Positions 12,106 through 23,870 of a DNA stretch of 64,000 nt are shown here, piece by piece. This stretch comes from Diabrotica undecimpunctata (Eukaryota > Arthropoda > Insecta > Coleoptera > Chrysomelidae), in NCBI RefSeq assembly GCF_040954645.1, contig NC_092810.1, positions 68,260,660-68,324,659 of the forward strand, in the 5' to 3' direction. The translations under genes were made by a program, and so were the position numbers. The stretch's first letter is position 1; each line of letters opens with the position of its first letter. The notes beneath the pieces are model-generated. The model did not search any database. It worked only from the letters and a program-made list of their open reading frames with translations, and was not told the DNA's origin.

Positions 12106-12387
12106 ATTAAGTCGCCACCATAATGGGAAACTTTTCTTTTTTTCGTTTTATGGAAAAAAGTTATTCTTTCTAAAAAGTTCTGAATGATCTAAAACTTAGA
12201 ATACAATCATCAGATATTAAATTTTTTTAGTAATATAGGCAGTTTATCAAAAAATATGAATTTTATGTTCATATTTTTTGACAAACCTCGTGTATATGGC
12301 TCAAAAAATTTAATTGATGATTGATTTTAGGTTTTAGGTCATAAAACTAAAAAAAAATTCCATTATGGTGTTCACTTAATTGGACGC
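12106..12387. mobile_element. Palindromic MITE (same family as 40897-41471)
   Basis: The left end reads ATTAAGTCGCCACCATAATGGGAAAC. The right end is its approximate complement (TTCCATTATGGTGTTCACTTAAT). Internal blocks (AAAAAGTT.TTCTTT, GTTCTGAATGATCTAAAACTTAGA, CATCAGA, TCAAAAAATATGAATTTT) match the element at 40897 in the same order. Confidence 0.65.
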
Positions 12388-12392
12388 ACTGT

Positions 12393-12398
<6 letters not shown>

Positions 12399-12462
<64 letters not shown>
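12399..12462. repeat. (TA)n microsatellite
   Basis: Uninterrupted alternating TA. The poly-Ile-Tyr open frame running through it is an artefact. Confidence 0.95.
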
Positions 12463-12467
<5 letters not shown>

Positions 12468-12840
12468 ACGTCATTGCATATGATCTACCGAAATCTACCG
12501 AATTTTGCCGAAGGCATCTCCCGATATTGGATAAGCTCCACGGAACATCACTGGTCTCTGTCTTTCTCGAGCGTTCTTGGCGTTCAAGACACATTACAGC
12601 AGAAACACTTCCTTTCATTTCATATTTCTCCTATCATCGTCCTATCCTCAACAAAATCACTCAAATAGAAATTAGTTAAGTTTAAGTTTACATGTACAAT
12701 GTTTTAGTAAACAAAATATATTTCTATAGTTAAAATTTGTGCAATTCTTATTTTCATTCAATTCCTTGTTCCTATTGTGCAATTTAATAATATTCATATC
12801 AATAAATATTCTACCGAGAAAAAGACGTTGTCACGTAAAA

Positions 12841-13257
12841 TCTTCGCCCGTAAAACCGACTTTACAGGCAACCGATTTTTTTAAACACATTTTTTCCGAT
12901 AGAGGACACCTGAGGCCACCTAAGGAGCTAAAAATTTGGCTATAGTGGTTTCTAAATATGTACTTTCGAGTGCCTAATCTCAAATAAGAGTAAAACCGAG
13001 TGCAGATTTTACCATCTTATCCCGCTATAGAATTGGCTTATTAACTTGGATAAATTATAAACACCTGTTAGGTTTATCATGGAAGAATATTTTTTATTCC
13101 AAAGTTTTGGCTGTCACTTTCTTATATTTTACTAACACATAAATGAAAGATCAAAGCATCATCACAGCAAGTTAATATACCACATAACAATAATAGTAAT
13201 CAATTATTAGATAACTATTATTTTTAGTCTATATTTGCTACCTTCTATTCGGAAACA
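12841..13257. other. Intron sequence, nothing recognised
   Basis: No frame or repeat is supported. It ends at the ATAT target site of gypsy copy 1. Confidence 0.5.
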
Positions 13258-13261
13258 ATAT

Positions 13262-13584
13262 TGTTACGATAAATATACTGGCCTAACTTTTATGACTAAT
13301 TATTCTGTTTTATTGTAGAAATTTCGGTGGAAGTCTAGAACCAAAATTATGGTGAATGAGCCGGCTAAGCTTCTCGATCTTTCGATGCTGTTCTAGTATA
13401 TCAGGATTTCGTATATAAATACAACATTTTTATATGGAGGGCCAGTTAATTCTCAAGACCCCGCGCTCGCGAATTTGTTACGTACGGATATAATAAATTA
13501 TTGTCAGATAAGTTAATATAAATAAAGAAATAAATTAAATCCGTAAGTGTTATAAATATTGAACCTTTTAATAAATTCATAACA
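13262..13584 (+). repeat. 5' LTR of gypsy copy 1
   Basis: 323 bp, TG...CA ends. It contains a TATA-like GTATATAAAT (13411) and AATAAA (13521), consistent with promoter and polyadenylation roles. Confidence 0.95.
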
Positions 13585-13586
13585 AA

Positions 13587-13604
13587 TGGTGTCAGAAGTG
13601 GGAT
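13587..13604 (+). promoter_or_regulatory. Primer binding site (tRNA-Leu type)
   Basis: TGGTGTCAGAAGTGGGAT, two bases after the LTR, is the complement expected of the 3' end of a eukaryotic tRNA-Leu (CCCACTTCTGACACCA). The tRNA match is from memory. Confidence 0.85.
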
Positions 13605-13661
13605 CGAACATAAATTAGACTTATAATAATAATACAAGTGAATATAAAATAAATTGTGAAA

Positions 13662-16600
13662 ATGGCTACGATTTATGAGCTGACAGTGACTAATTTAAGA
13701 AGACATCTCGAAGACAGAGAATTAGCTTCTACCGGAAAAAAGGCTGAGTTAGTCCAACGACTAAAGAACGCTTTGCTAGAAGAAGGACTAGATCCAGAGA
13801 CTTATATATTTGAAGATGCTGTCCTCTCGTCGATTTCGAAAGTTTCTTCTGATGTAGCCAAAGTTTCTGGTGACATCGCATCATTAGAGAACAAAGTTTC
13901 TGACGATATTTCGAAAGTTTCTTCTGATGTAGCCAAGGTTTCTGGTGATGTAGCCAAAGTTTCCGGCGACATCGCTTCGTTGGAAGACAAAGTTTCTAAC
14001 GAGATTTCTTCGCTGGAAAGCAAAGTCTCTGCTAACATCTCTTCGGAAATCTCTAAAGTCACTTCTGAGATGTCTGCCCTGGACGATAGAATATCTTCAT
14101 TAAAAAGCCAAGTTGCTGCCGATATGTTAGCCTTCGAAGAAAAGATATGGAAAGAGATGGAAAGGAAGATGGAGGAAACAGGGACAGCAGAGAGAGGTAA
14201 CAATCCGATTACAGTGGAAATAAAAGAAGACGAGACGAAATTTAAGTTGGAGACACGGCCGAAATTTGAAGGAAGTGGAGGTTCTATTCATGTTAAAGTC
14301 CCAACTTTCGACGGAAAATCATCATGGAACAACTACATGAAACAGTTCGAATCAGCCGCAAGAGCAAATGGATGGTCTGAAAAAGAAAAGGCTGTGAACC
14401 TGACTATCGCTCTTCGAGGAGATGCCTTAGATGTGCTTCAGACCATAGCCGTAGAGGAGACCGATGATTTCGAACAACTGAAGAAGAGGTTAAATATGCG
14501 ATATGGCCACGAACATTTGGAGCATGTATATCAGTCGCAGCTTAAAAATCGTAGACAGAAGAAAGATGAGGCTCTTCAAGAATATGAGGTAGATATTGCC
14601 AGATTAGTACGATATGCTTATCCAACAGCTCCCGAAGACATGATGGAAAAATTGGCCGTTCAAACGTTTATTGATGGTCTTCGTGATCATGAAATGCAGA
14701 GAACACTACGATTAGCTCGTCACAAGACGCTGGTTGATGTCTTATCCGCCGCTCTCGAATACGAGTCAGCTACGCAGGCCTCTGGCGGGTACAGTAAAGT
14801 TAGGACTGTAAAAGAGGAAGGAGATGAAGATAAACTTGACCAGCTCGTTAATATGATGAAAAGTATTACATGCAAGAAAACGAAGACCATAAAATCAAGA
14901 AACTCACCATCAGGAAAACCAGAACGAGTCGGCTTTAGGGGAGCAGCTTCGACCCGGAACTTTTCCAAAGACCCTCTTATACTAATAGCTTCTTTGAAAT
15001 GTCGTGAAGATAGTGTATATGTAGATGGAGAAATAAATGGTAAAAGACATACGTTGTTGGTGGATACCGGAGCGACCAGAACCATTATACGCCCAACAGT
15101 TATAAACAGCCGAAAGAAACTGTTACCAACGAGGTTACGACTTCGGACCGCTACAGGTGAAAATGCCAACATTCATGGAGAAATCCAGGTACAATTGGGA
15201 ATTGGGGCAGAAAAGTTTGTCCATACTGTTATAGTTGCTGACATCGAAGAGGATGTTATATTAGGAATGGACGTAATGAATATGCATGGATTCCAATTGG
15301 ATTTTAAGAATAAGGTAATCAAAGTTGGCAACGAGGAGGTATTTCTCCATCCACATAATGACAACACTGTGCAAGCAGCCATTACAGAAGATACAGTCGT
15401 GCCTGCGAGAAGCGAAACGATCATAGTAGCGCGACTACAGGGAATTGTAGACGAAGGGAGACCTGTTATGATGGAGCCTTGGAACCACGACGATGAGGTT
15501 GGCCGTGGAATCATAATTGGAAAGGAATTGGTGACTTCGGCTAAAGAAATTCCTGTGAGACATCAATGTCAACGACTACCCAGTGACCATAAAGAAAGAG
15601 ACAAAAGTAGGAACTTGTGTACCTGTGACATCCATAATTCGTCAGGCGACAACATCTGATAATTCCAACGACAAATTCGACCAAATGGTTGCAGTTGCAG
15701 GACAGTCTCTAAATCAGATGGAGAAAAGGAAATTAAGGGAATTTCTTCGGCAGTATCGTGATATTTTCGTACCGAAAGGAGGAAAGACGGGAAGAACTAC
15801 CGTTGTTAAGCATAAAATTGATACTGGTAATGCTAAGCCAATTCGTCAAACAGCTCGACGATTACCACAGGCGAAGAGAGAGGAAGCTGAAACGATTGTT
15901 CAGGAAATGAAGAAAGACGGGGTGATAGAACCTTCTACGAGCCCATGGGTCTCTCCGGTGGTCCTGGTTAAGAAGAAAGACGGAACGACGAGGTTCTGTG
16001 TGGATTACCGTTTGCTGAACAACGTTACCAAGAAAGATAGTTATCCTCTGCCTCGGATCGATGACACATTGGACACATTGGCTGGAAGTAAATTGTTTTC
16101 TACTTTAGATTTGAAGTCTGGATACTGGCAGGTAGAAATGGACCCAGTCGATAAAGAAAAGACAGCCTTCACCACAGGATCTGGATTGTGGCAATTCAAC
16201 GTTATGCCATTTGGACTTTGTAATGCTCCTGCGACATTTGAGAGGCTTATGGAAAATGTGTTGAGAGGGTTATCTTGGAAAACATGCCTGGTTTATTTAG
16301 ATGACATAATCGTCTTGGGGGAGACATTCGAAGATCATTTGAGGAATTTAGAAAACGTTTTTAATCGACTTAAAGCTGCCCAATTGATGCTAAACCCCAA
16401 GAAGTGCCAGCTATTTCAAGGTAAAGTCAATTATCTGGGTCATATAGTCAGTAAAGAAGGAGTGGCCGTGGATAAGGGAAAAATCGATTCTATTAAGGAA
16501 TGGCCAAAACCAACTGACAAACATCAAGTGAGAAGTTTTCTTGGACTATGTACTTACTACCGGAGGTTTATTAAGAAGTTTGCAGATATCGCTAAGCCAT

Positions 16601-19149
16601 TAACGCGACTTACGGAGGAAGCAAGAGATTACCGCTGGGATACAGACTGCCAAAATGCCTTTGAGACCTTGAAAAAGCATTTAATAACAGCACCAATTTT
16701 AGGGTATCCACTGCCGGAAGGAGAGTTCATCTTAGATACAGATGCAAGTAATGTGGGAATTGGAGGAGTGCTGTCTCAGATTCAAGGAGGACAGGAACGA
16801 GTCCTCGGATATTTTAGTAAAGTTCTTTCAAAACCTGAGCGGAATTATTGCGTCACGAGAAGAGAACTTCTGGCAGTAGTGAAATCAGTAGAGCACTTCT
16901 ATCAATACCTCTATGGAAGGAAGTTTTTAATCCGAACCGACCATGCCGCCCTTAAGTGGTTGATGCAGTTTAAGAATCCAGAGGGTCAGATAGCCAGGTG
17001 GATCGAACGACTCCAAGAATACGATTTTAAGATTGAGCACCGAGCCGGAGTTAGCCACAGAAACGCTGATTCTCTTTCCAGACGGCCATGCCCAGCAGAG
17101 TGTCCCCACTGCAACAAAACGGAATCCAAGGAAGCAGCAGTGCTAAGAACGACGATTGTCAACGACGACTGGACGCCCACTAAGATAAGGGAAGAACAAG
17201 AGAGAGATCCAGTTATACAGAAAATCCGAAAATGGAAAGAGGAAAACCGTCGACCACCTTGGCAGGAAATATCAAACCTATGCTCAGTAGTTAAGACGTA
17301 TTGGGCCCAGTGGGACTCATTTATCATCGAAGATGGCTTGCTCAAACGAGTCCTGGAAAATGATGACGGTTCAGAGAAAAGAAGACAGTTGGTGATTCCA
17401 AAGAGCAGAATAGCCGAAGTACTTCGTCAGTTACACGACAGTCCATCGGGAGGGCATTTTGGTGTAAGGAAAACCCTTCAGCGAATTCGGGAACGGTTTT
17501 ATTGGATGAACAGTTCCGACGACGTAAAAGACTGGTGTAAGAAATGTACTATTTGTGCTACGAGTAACGGGCCTCACCGGAAAAGGAGAGCTCCTATGAG
17601 ACAATATAATGTTGGAAGCCCGTTTGAAAGAATAGCTTTGGACATTGCAGGGCCATTTCCAGAAAGTGAAAATGGGGGCAAGTACATGTTAGTAGTAATG
17701 GATTACTTCACTAAGTGGGTCGAGATTTACGCACTTCCAGACCAGAAGGCCGCCACCGTTGCAGATAAGTTGATCCAAGAATATATCAGCCGATTTGGAG
17801 TGCCTTTGGAGATCCATAGTGACCAAGGCAGGAACTTCGAAAGTGATCTATTCCAAGGAATATGTGATAGACTAGGCATGAAGAAAACAAGAACTACCGC
17901 GTATCATCCGCAATCGGATGGTATGGTAGAACGAATGAATAGGACAGTTGGCAAGTATTTGACAAAGATGGTGTCCGATCATCAGCGAGACTGGGACCAA
18001 TACCTTCCGTTCTTCACAATGGCCTACAGATCTGCTGTTAACGAATCAACGGGCCAGACACCAGCCAGAGTCCTATTCGGACGCGAAATGCGACTACCTT
18101 GTGATCTAGAATTTGGGTGTCGACCTGGAGAAGATGTAGCAGGTGAAGATTATGTGATCGAATTACGAAGAAGAATGGACGATGTACATGAGTTGGTCCG
18201 TTCCCACTTTCAGATTGCTAGCGACCGAATGAAGAAACGGTACGATACACAAGCCGAAAAGGGTTGCTTTAAGAAGAACGACAAAGTATGGCTGTATAAT
18301 CCCAAGAAGCGAAAAGGTTGTTCTCCCAAATTGCAGCAGTTTTGGGAAGGTCCATACCTCATCATGGAGAAGATCAACGATGTCATCTACCGAATAAGCA
18401 AGATTCCGAGGGGAAAGCCGATGATAGTACACCATAACCGGTTGGCATCTTTCGAAGGTGACCACGACGTAGATGAAGAAGTGGAAGTAAACCAAGTCCA
18501 AGATGTGTCTGACCTCACGTTTGAGGAATTCATGGGTGCCTATGGAGGTACCGGTAAAGCGAGACATGGTGTTACCACTGAAGAAAAGCAAGATCTACTC
18601 GCGCTCCCCGATGACTACTCGCTGGCCCTTACCATCCCGGCCAGTATCAAAGACGCACCAGGGTTGGCATCCGTCTTTCGAAGGAAGTTTGGTCGAGTTG
18701 CAGAACTTCAATGCCAAGTGCCAGCTCCCGGTAAAACCTTGAAACTCCAAGATGCATCACGTTACCTTTTCTACCTGGTAACAAAAGACACTGCCCGTGA
18801 CCAACCTACCTACCGAGATGTATGGGAAGCCTTACTTCAATTGAGAGGGCACGTACTAGAGTCCGACGTGCAAAAGTTAGCCATGCCAAAGTTGGAGTGC
18901 CGCCAATTAGATTGGAGGGTTATCCGAAATATGGTGGAGGAGATCTTTAAAGACACCGAAGTCCAGGTGTTAGTCTGTTGCAATCCGCATAGTTACTGGT
19001 GCGGAGAGAAAACCGTCCCTTGTCATTTTTATACAACTGGAAGTTGTAAAAGAGGGTCCAGTTGCCGATACCAGCATACAGTTCCGGTTCCAGTCCCGAC
19101 AAGGTTCCAGGAGGAACCATCTTTTAAGAGGGGGGCAATGTTACGATAA
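13662..19149 (+). pseudogene. Gypsy gag-pol polyprotein with C-terminal macrodomain, frameshifted copy
   Basis: Start is ATG 13662. The first frame encodes a SAP motif, a long coiled coil built of repeated (KVSSDVAKVSGDIASLE)-type units, capsid and the DTG protease. It then hits a 2-nt deletion near 15561 relative to the copy at 27448 and stops at 15659. The second frame (from about 15562) carries RT (YLDD), RNase H (DTDAS), integrase, a macrodomain-like region (about 18571-18990) and a CCCH finger (about 19020-19080). It ends with a stop inside the 3' LTR (19147-19149). Because the LTRs look identical, the deletion may date from reverse transcription or soon after. Programmed frameshifting is unlikely since the sister copy is continuous. 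The coiled coil is longer than in the sister copy. Confidence 0.93.
19126..19138 (+). promoter_or_regulatory. Polypurine tract of gypsy copy 1
   Basis: AAGAGGGGGGCAA lies immediately before the 3' LTR, the expected plus-strand primer. It is also coding sequence for the last residues of the polyprotein. Confidence 0.85.
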
Positions 19150-19461
19150 ATATACTGGCCTAACTTTTATGACTAATTATTCTGTTTTATTGTAGAAATT
19201 TCGGTGGAAGTCTAGAACCAAAATTATGGTGAATGAGCCGGCTAAGCTTCTCGATCTTTCGATGCTGTTCTAGTATATCAGGATTTCGTATATAAATACA
19301 ACATTTTTATATGGAGGGCCAGTTAATTCTCAAGACCCCGCGCTCGCGAATTTGTTACGTACGGATATAATAAATTATTGTCAGATAAGTTAATATAAAT
19401 AAAGAAATAAATTAAATCCGTAAGTGTTATAAATATTGAACCTTTTAATAAATTCATAACA
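19139..19461 (+). repeat. 3' LTR of gypsy copy 1
   Basis: Matches the 5' LTR without visible differences. The polyprotein stop codon lies 9-11 bases inside it. Confidence 0.95.
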
Positions 19462-20590
19462 ATATTATTCCATTTTTAAATTTAAATTAACCATATACTT
19501 ATTTATGTGTGACATGACTTTGAAAATTGTGAATTAAAAATAAGTAGTGAATTTCATTAATACTTATCTTTTTTTGAAGTCAATTTATAACCTTTTTTGT
19601 ACATATTTTTCCTTATTTTGAATCATTTTAGTATCCATACAAGTAATCCTACAAATATCAAAATTAATCTACAGGGTGTCCCAAATGGGTATGTTTTACA
19701 GGGTATACCGAGAACTAGTAGAGATATAAAAAAAGTAATTAAGATGTCATGACTTCTTTTTTCGTTAAAGTAACGATTGCCTAATCAAATCATCAATAGC
19801 TTCCCACATTAGCGAGCTGTAGGGTGATCATTTAAAAATGTTGAAAACGGTAGGGTTATATATCGACACCTGATATGAAAACCATCGTTACTCTCTTTTG
19901 CCTAGTTTAGAGGAGAGCGATTTATAAAAATTTTCACATTTTATTTTTTTACTTTGTCAGTTTTACTTAATATTTCTTGTAGTTTTCTTATTTATATCTT
20001 TCTTATACATATTTTATAACTTTTAACAACCTACCACATTGTTGTTAAAATTACTGGTCTTGATTTAGGTTGAGTTACAATACCAAGTTTTTAAAGAATT
20101 TTAGGTGAAAATCAAGTGGTTTATACAATGATATTTCAACAAAGTATGTTTGTATGTTGTTTTGATTAGGTGCATGTAAATGGTAAATAATGAGTATATA
20201 TCTAAATAAAGAGATTATTATTAGTTTTTTTATTGATTTTACCTTAACGTGATTTTTTTTACTCAAACAAGTATCTAAGAATTCACATCATACATATACT
20301 AACAAGGGGTAAATAAAATAATATCTGTTATATTTATTTATTACAAAATGAGCATTTACAAATTATAAAACAGTTGCATAACAATAACCTTACACAGATC
20401 CAATATCAAAGATAGTAAAATTATACACTTTAAACTTTCTTTTATAATATTACAATGATACCTCGGATTAGGGTGTAGTTATTATTTTTTGCAAATCAAA
20501 GCAGGCAGTTACATCGCTTGCTGTTTTCTTATAAACCTCTTCCCGTTTTCTTATAAACTGTTTTTGGCTTCACGTGCAACACATTTGCAA

Positions 20591-20654
20591 TCTCTCTCTC
20601 TCTCTCTCCTTCTCTCTCCCCCCCTCTCCCCCCCCCCTCTCTCTCTCTCTCTCT
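20591..20654. repeat. (CT)n / C-rich microsatellite
   Basis: A TCTCTC run interrupted by C tracts. It lies just before the transposase remnant and forms the Ser/Leu/Pro-rich start of a spurious frame. Confidence 0.9.
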
Positions 20655-21330
20655 TGACTTTACGCCATATTGCTAACGAAATAGGCATTCCAAAGACAAG
20701 TGCTGGGAAAATTTTAAGAAAGCATAAATTTAGGGCTTAGCGTACATCTGCATCCGCAAATATTATACCCAAACGATTAGTTGAGAAAGATATAATTTGC
20801 AGAATAGTAAATAGGAAAATGTATAGAAAATCATAATTTTTGTTAAAAGGTAATATTTAGCAAGGAAACTCGCCATATCAAGTGCAGAGATTCGGTTTTA
20901 ACGTTAGTTGTTTTGCTAAGCATAATAAATTAGTTAATCATGTATTTGTTGATAACCTAACTGCTGCCGGATATATAGTTATCTTAGAAACAAATTTAAA
21001 CATGTTTTATAAGGAATATTTGGCTGGGAGAAATACATTTTGGTTTCAACAAGATGGAGCAGCTGCCCATATTGCTGTTATTAAAATGAAAAATTTCATA
21101 ATCAGTAGATTGGAACTTATGGTCCTTGTTTACCAGAACTAAATCCTCCTGATTTTTTTATTTGTGGATTTTTAAAAAATAACATTTATAAAACTGACTT
21201 TAACACTAAGGAAGAAGTATTATAAAGCATCCATCAAGCATTTAGAAAAATAAAGCCAGTGCATTACTTAATTGTGAAAGATCTGTAAGAAAAATGTGTC
21301 AATTATTATTATAACAAAACGGAGGGCATT
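20655..21330 (+). pseudogene. Mariner-like transposase remnant
   Basis: Plus-strand pieces read LRHIANEIGIPKTSAGKILRKHKF (helix-turn-helix), FVDNLTAAGY, NTFWFQQDGAAAH (second catalytic Asp) and then, after frame damage, a PELNPPDFFICGFLKNNIY-type block (third catalytic position). This is the order seen in insect mariner-type transposases whose motif is WFQQDGAPPH. Multiple stops make it inactive. The N-terminal catalytic Asp region is not recognisable. Confidence 0.7.
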
Positions 21331-22055
21331 TTGAACATTAATTTTTATATTTTTGTAAAATTGTCTAGTTCTTACGTTGTTTATTATTGTTGTTTGTATG
21401 TTTATTCTAATGTAAATATATTTGTCTAATTAATTTTGGTTGTTAAGTAGTTTTTTTGTTGTTAATAAATTCGTTATTAGTATTTTTTAAGTTGATTGAT
21501 ATTAGTATCCTCAGAATAATATGTTAGAATCTGTTACTGAGAGTTTTGTTTCTGTGAAGTGTCTTTAACTCGATGTTAAATAAACAATTTGTTTGCAGAG
21601 TAGCTCCAACGACTGAAAATAGATATATAATAAGTCATATCAGGTGAAAGAGAATTAAAAATGTCAACGAAAACTGTCAAAAAATATAGGGTGTCTCATA
21701 TAAAAAACAAGTTGGTATTTTGGCGTATAAAATTTTTTTGTACGCCACTAAACCCTTCCATAATAATATCTATCAAAAGTTCCAATAAAGTTTTTTTAAA
21801 TTTTTTTAATAAAGGAGATATATAACACTGTCGTCTTTGACAATTTTCAATAATCGCCCTGTATCTTGTTAATGAGGGAGCTATTGAGGATTTGATTACG
21901 CAATCGTTACTTTAACAAAAAAAGAATCATGACATCTTAACTACTTTTTCTCTTCTAGTTTTCAGTATACCCTGCAAAATAGAATACAACATATAACAAT
22001 ACAATATAATACAATCTGTCTAACTAAAAGACATTACTTATCTATATATTACTTA

Positions 22056-22057
22056 TC

Positions 22058-22106
<49 letters not shown>

Positions 22107-22116
22107 CATATATATT
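22056..22116. repeat. (TA)n microsatellite, interrupted
   Basis: Alternating TA with a few interruptions, at the upstream edge of a LINE fragment. Confidence 0.9.
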
Positions 22117-22119
22117 ATA

Positions 22120-22680
22120 TTAGCTGGAAATGGCATTCATCACGGTGACTTACTGAGCCCGTTACTCTTCAACACTATTATGGATGAGATAATGAAGAAA
22201 GTGCGCAAAATGAGAGGATATATCAATTTAACCTCACACCCAAATCGTTCAGCATTCTGATATCAGCCGCTAAAACAAAATGTATGACAAGATCAAAGAC
22301 ACCTGTCAGATGTTAACTCGAGGTGAATGGATCGGTTACATAGCAAGAGATGAAGTTTAAATATTTAGCATATAAATATCAGCAGAAGTAAGAGAACGAA
22401 CAAGAAGAACAACAAAAATAGCTGGCGGTCTAAAGAATACAATATGGAATGAAAAACATAAGGAATACATGTGAGATAGGTGATATTAATGGTTGGGTGT
22501 TAAACAGGAAAAAGAGTGGAATGAATATATTAGCAGAATGGAAGAAAGAAGGATGGTAGAATCGCTCGAGATAAATCGCCAACGGAAAAGTGTAGGCCGG
22601 CCCCGAAAAAGTTGAAGCGACAATCTGAACATTAATGCAGGTGAGAAGATGAGGGTGATGAAGAAGGTATTGTATTGGGC
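22120..22680 (+). mobile_element. LINE reverse-transcriptase remnant
   Basis: The plus strand reads AGNGIHHGDLLSPLLFNTIMDEIMKKV, split here by damage. This is the GxxQGDxLSPLLFN motif of LINE reverse transcriptases. It is followed by LEVNGSV...MKFKYLA and later a K/E-rich segment ending RQRKSVGRPRK. The order is that of the RT C-terminal half of an insect endonuclease-RT element. It is frame-broken. Confidence 0.65.
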
Positions 22681-22868
22681 CAAAATTATTCTAGTTTTCT
22701 TATTATAATTTCATCATGTTTCCAAGTTAATATAGTTTGTTCTATAGTTTTTGTTGTTTCGGATGTGTCACTTGTTTCTCAAATGTTAATTAATGCATTG
22801 ATTGTTGCATGTTATTACTTAGTTCGATGCATGGATCGTCGTCTTGAATTCAGTTCGGCTTTTCTGTC

Positions 22869-23870
22869 TTGAAATTTCGCAACAATAGGTTTTTACGGGA
22901 TGAGGGAGTTAGCCTCATGCACAACCCTCATCCTGGAGGGCCAGTGACACTTCTGTTAGGGTTACCTTACCTTAGCCAAGACGTTCCAGATTTAAGGCGC
23001 TGGACCTCGTCTTCACCCATCCCTTCTTGGGTAGGATTTACTAGTGGCATCTACAAGTGTAGACTTGAAGATTACTTGGCATTTATTGACACCATCCGAT
23101 TATCATGGATACTATCACCAATACCTATCATACTAGCCGTTCACCCTCCTCATTTCTCATCCGGGCTTGGGACCGGCAATGGCGGAGTTGACGCAGATCT
23201 AATTGTAAATGACTAAAACTCTGAAACGATCAAAGAGTTCATATATCTAGGGACATCGATTAACCCCAAAAATAGCACATTACGAGAAATAAAAAGGCGA
23301 ATCATAATTGCAAACATGTGTCTTCATGGTCTATCAGAGTACTTAGCTAACAAACGTCTGTCTCAAAAAACTCATATAAGACTGTATAGAACACTGATAG
23401 TTCCCTTTCTCACAAATGGTTCAGAGGTATCAGATGAAACATCTCTATCGATTTTTGAAAGAAATGAACTATGCAAGATATTCGGAGCGGTCTGTGAAAA
23501 CGTAATATGGAGTCTTAGATATAACTTTGAACTGCAGAATATCTACAAGCATAAGTTTGGTGGAAAAAATATTACCATTATAATCAAACGAAACCGTTTG
23601 CAGTAGGCAGGACATGTAGACCGTGCCCTGGAATCGAACATGATAAAAAAGATTCTAACAGCACAACCGGTGGGAATGGGAAGACAGGGCAGACCAAAGC
23701 TGAGGTGGATAGACGGGGGGTAACACAGGATGCTGAGAAGATCGGTGTTACCAACTGGAAAATCCAAGCAAGGGACAGAGCAGAATGGCGAAGAAAGCTT
23801 GAGAAAGTCGACGCCCTTTAAGGGTTGTAGCACCATGATGATCATGATCCATGTTATTCTATTGTGTTTG
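22869..23870 (+). mobile_element. LINE 3' end, endonuclease-RT type
   Basis: From about 23215 the plus strand reads ETIKEFIYLGTSINPKN, IKRRIIIANMCLHGL, LIVPFLTNGSE and FERNELCKIFGAV. It continues with LQ.AGHVDRALES, GRQGRPKLRWIDGG and a terminal EWRRKLEKVDA-type segment. This is the characteristic C-terminus of a widespread insect LINE. The end carries GATGATCATGATC, like the simple-repeat tails of such elements. The upstream frame at 22869-23216 may be an earlier piece of the same copy, but I do not recognise it. Confidence 0.75.

Larger units (their letters stand above)
11171..12840. mobile_element. Possible inverted-repeat element with composite interior
   Basis: ACGTGACAACGTCT at 11176-11189 is mirrored by AGACGTTGTCACGT at 12823-12836, and the flanking T/A runs extend the match. 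The left half has an unusually GC-rich block (about 11230-11400) and a cluster of TCTACCGA motifs (11413-11470). The same motif recurs at 12484-12500 near the right end. A smaller MITE and a TA microsatellite lie between. No transposase is seen, and the boundaries rest on a terminal match of only 14-18 bp. Confidence 0.45.
13262..19461 (+). mobile_element. Ty3/gypsy LTR retrotransposon, copy 1 (full length, frameshifted)
   Basis: This is a complete 6.2-kb element with two 323-bp LTRs (TGTTACG...ATAACA) that look identical by eye. It is flanked by the 4-bp duplication ATAT (13258-13261 and 19462-19465). A tRNA-Leu-type primer site follows the 5' LTR by 2 nt, and a purine tract directly precedes the 3' LTR. 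The reading frame is gag-pol in one frame except for one 2-nt deletion. Identical LTRs imply a recent insertion. It has the same orientation as Hip1 and sits in its first intron. Confidence 0.96.
19700..21981 (+). mobile_element. Element with about 160-bp inverted ends and mariner-type remnant
   Basis: The stretch 19702-19863 is matched in reverse by 21825-21981. Shared blocks include ACAGGGTATAC, AAGTAnTTAAGATGTCATGA, GTTAAAGTAACGATTGC and GTTATATATC. Between them is a decayed mariner-like transposase. ACAGGGTGTCCC (19671) and AGGGTGTCTCATAT (21689) resemble mariner-type ends, so more than one element may be involved. The outer limits are approximate. Confidence 0.7.

Noticed and set aside
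12380..12679. Open frame rich in Ile-Tyr
   Set aside because: It is generated by the TA microsatellite.
13656..13661. Upstream GTG as the polyprotein start
   Set aside because: A good ATG follows two codons later in both copies, and insect genes do not normally use GTG.
15540..15660. Programmed gag-pol frameshift in gypsy copy 1
   Set aside because: The sister copy is one continuous frame, and the difference is a simple 2-nt deletion not located at the gag-pro boundary.
18571..19149. C-terminal extension of pol read as an envelope gene
   Set aside because: There is no signal peptide, transmembrane segment or separate frame; the sequence fits a macrodomain plus zinc finger.
22869..23216. 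115-codon open frame as a gene
   Set aside because: It adjoins a LINE 3' end in the same orientation and is probably part of repeat sequence; no domain recognised.
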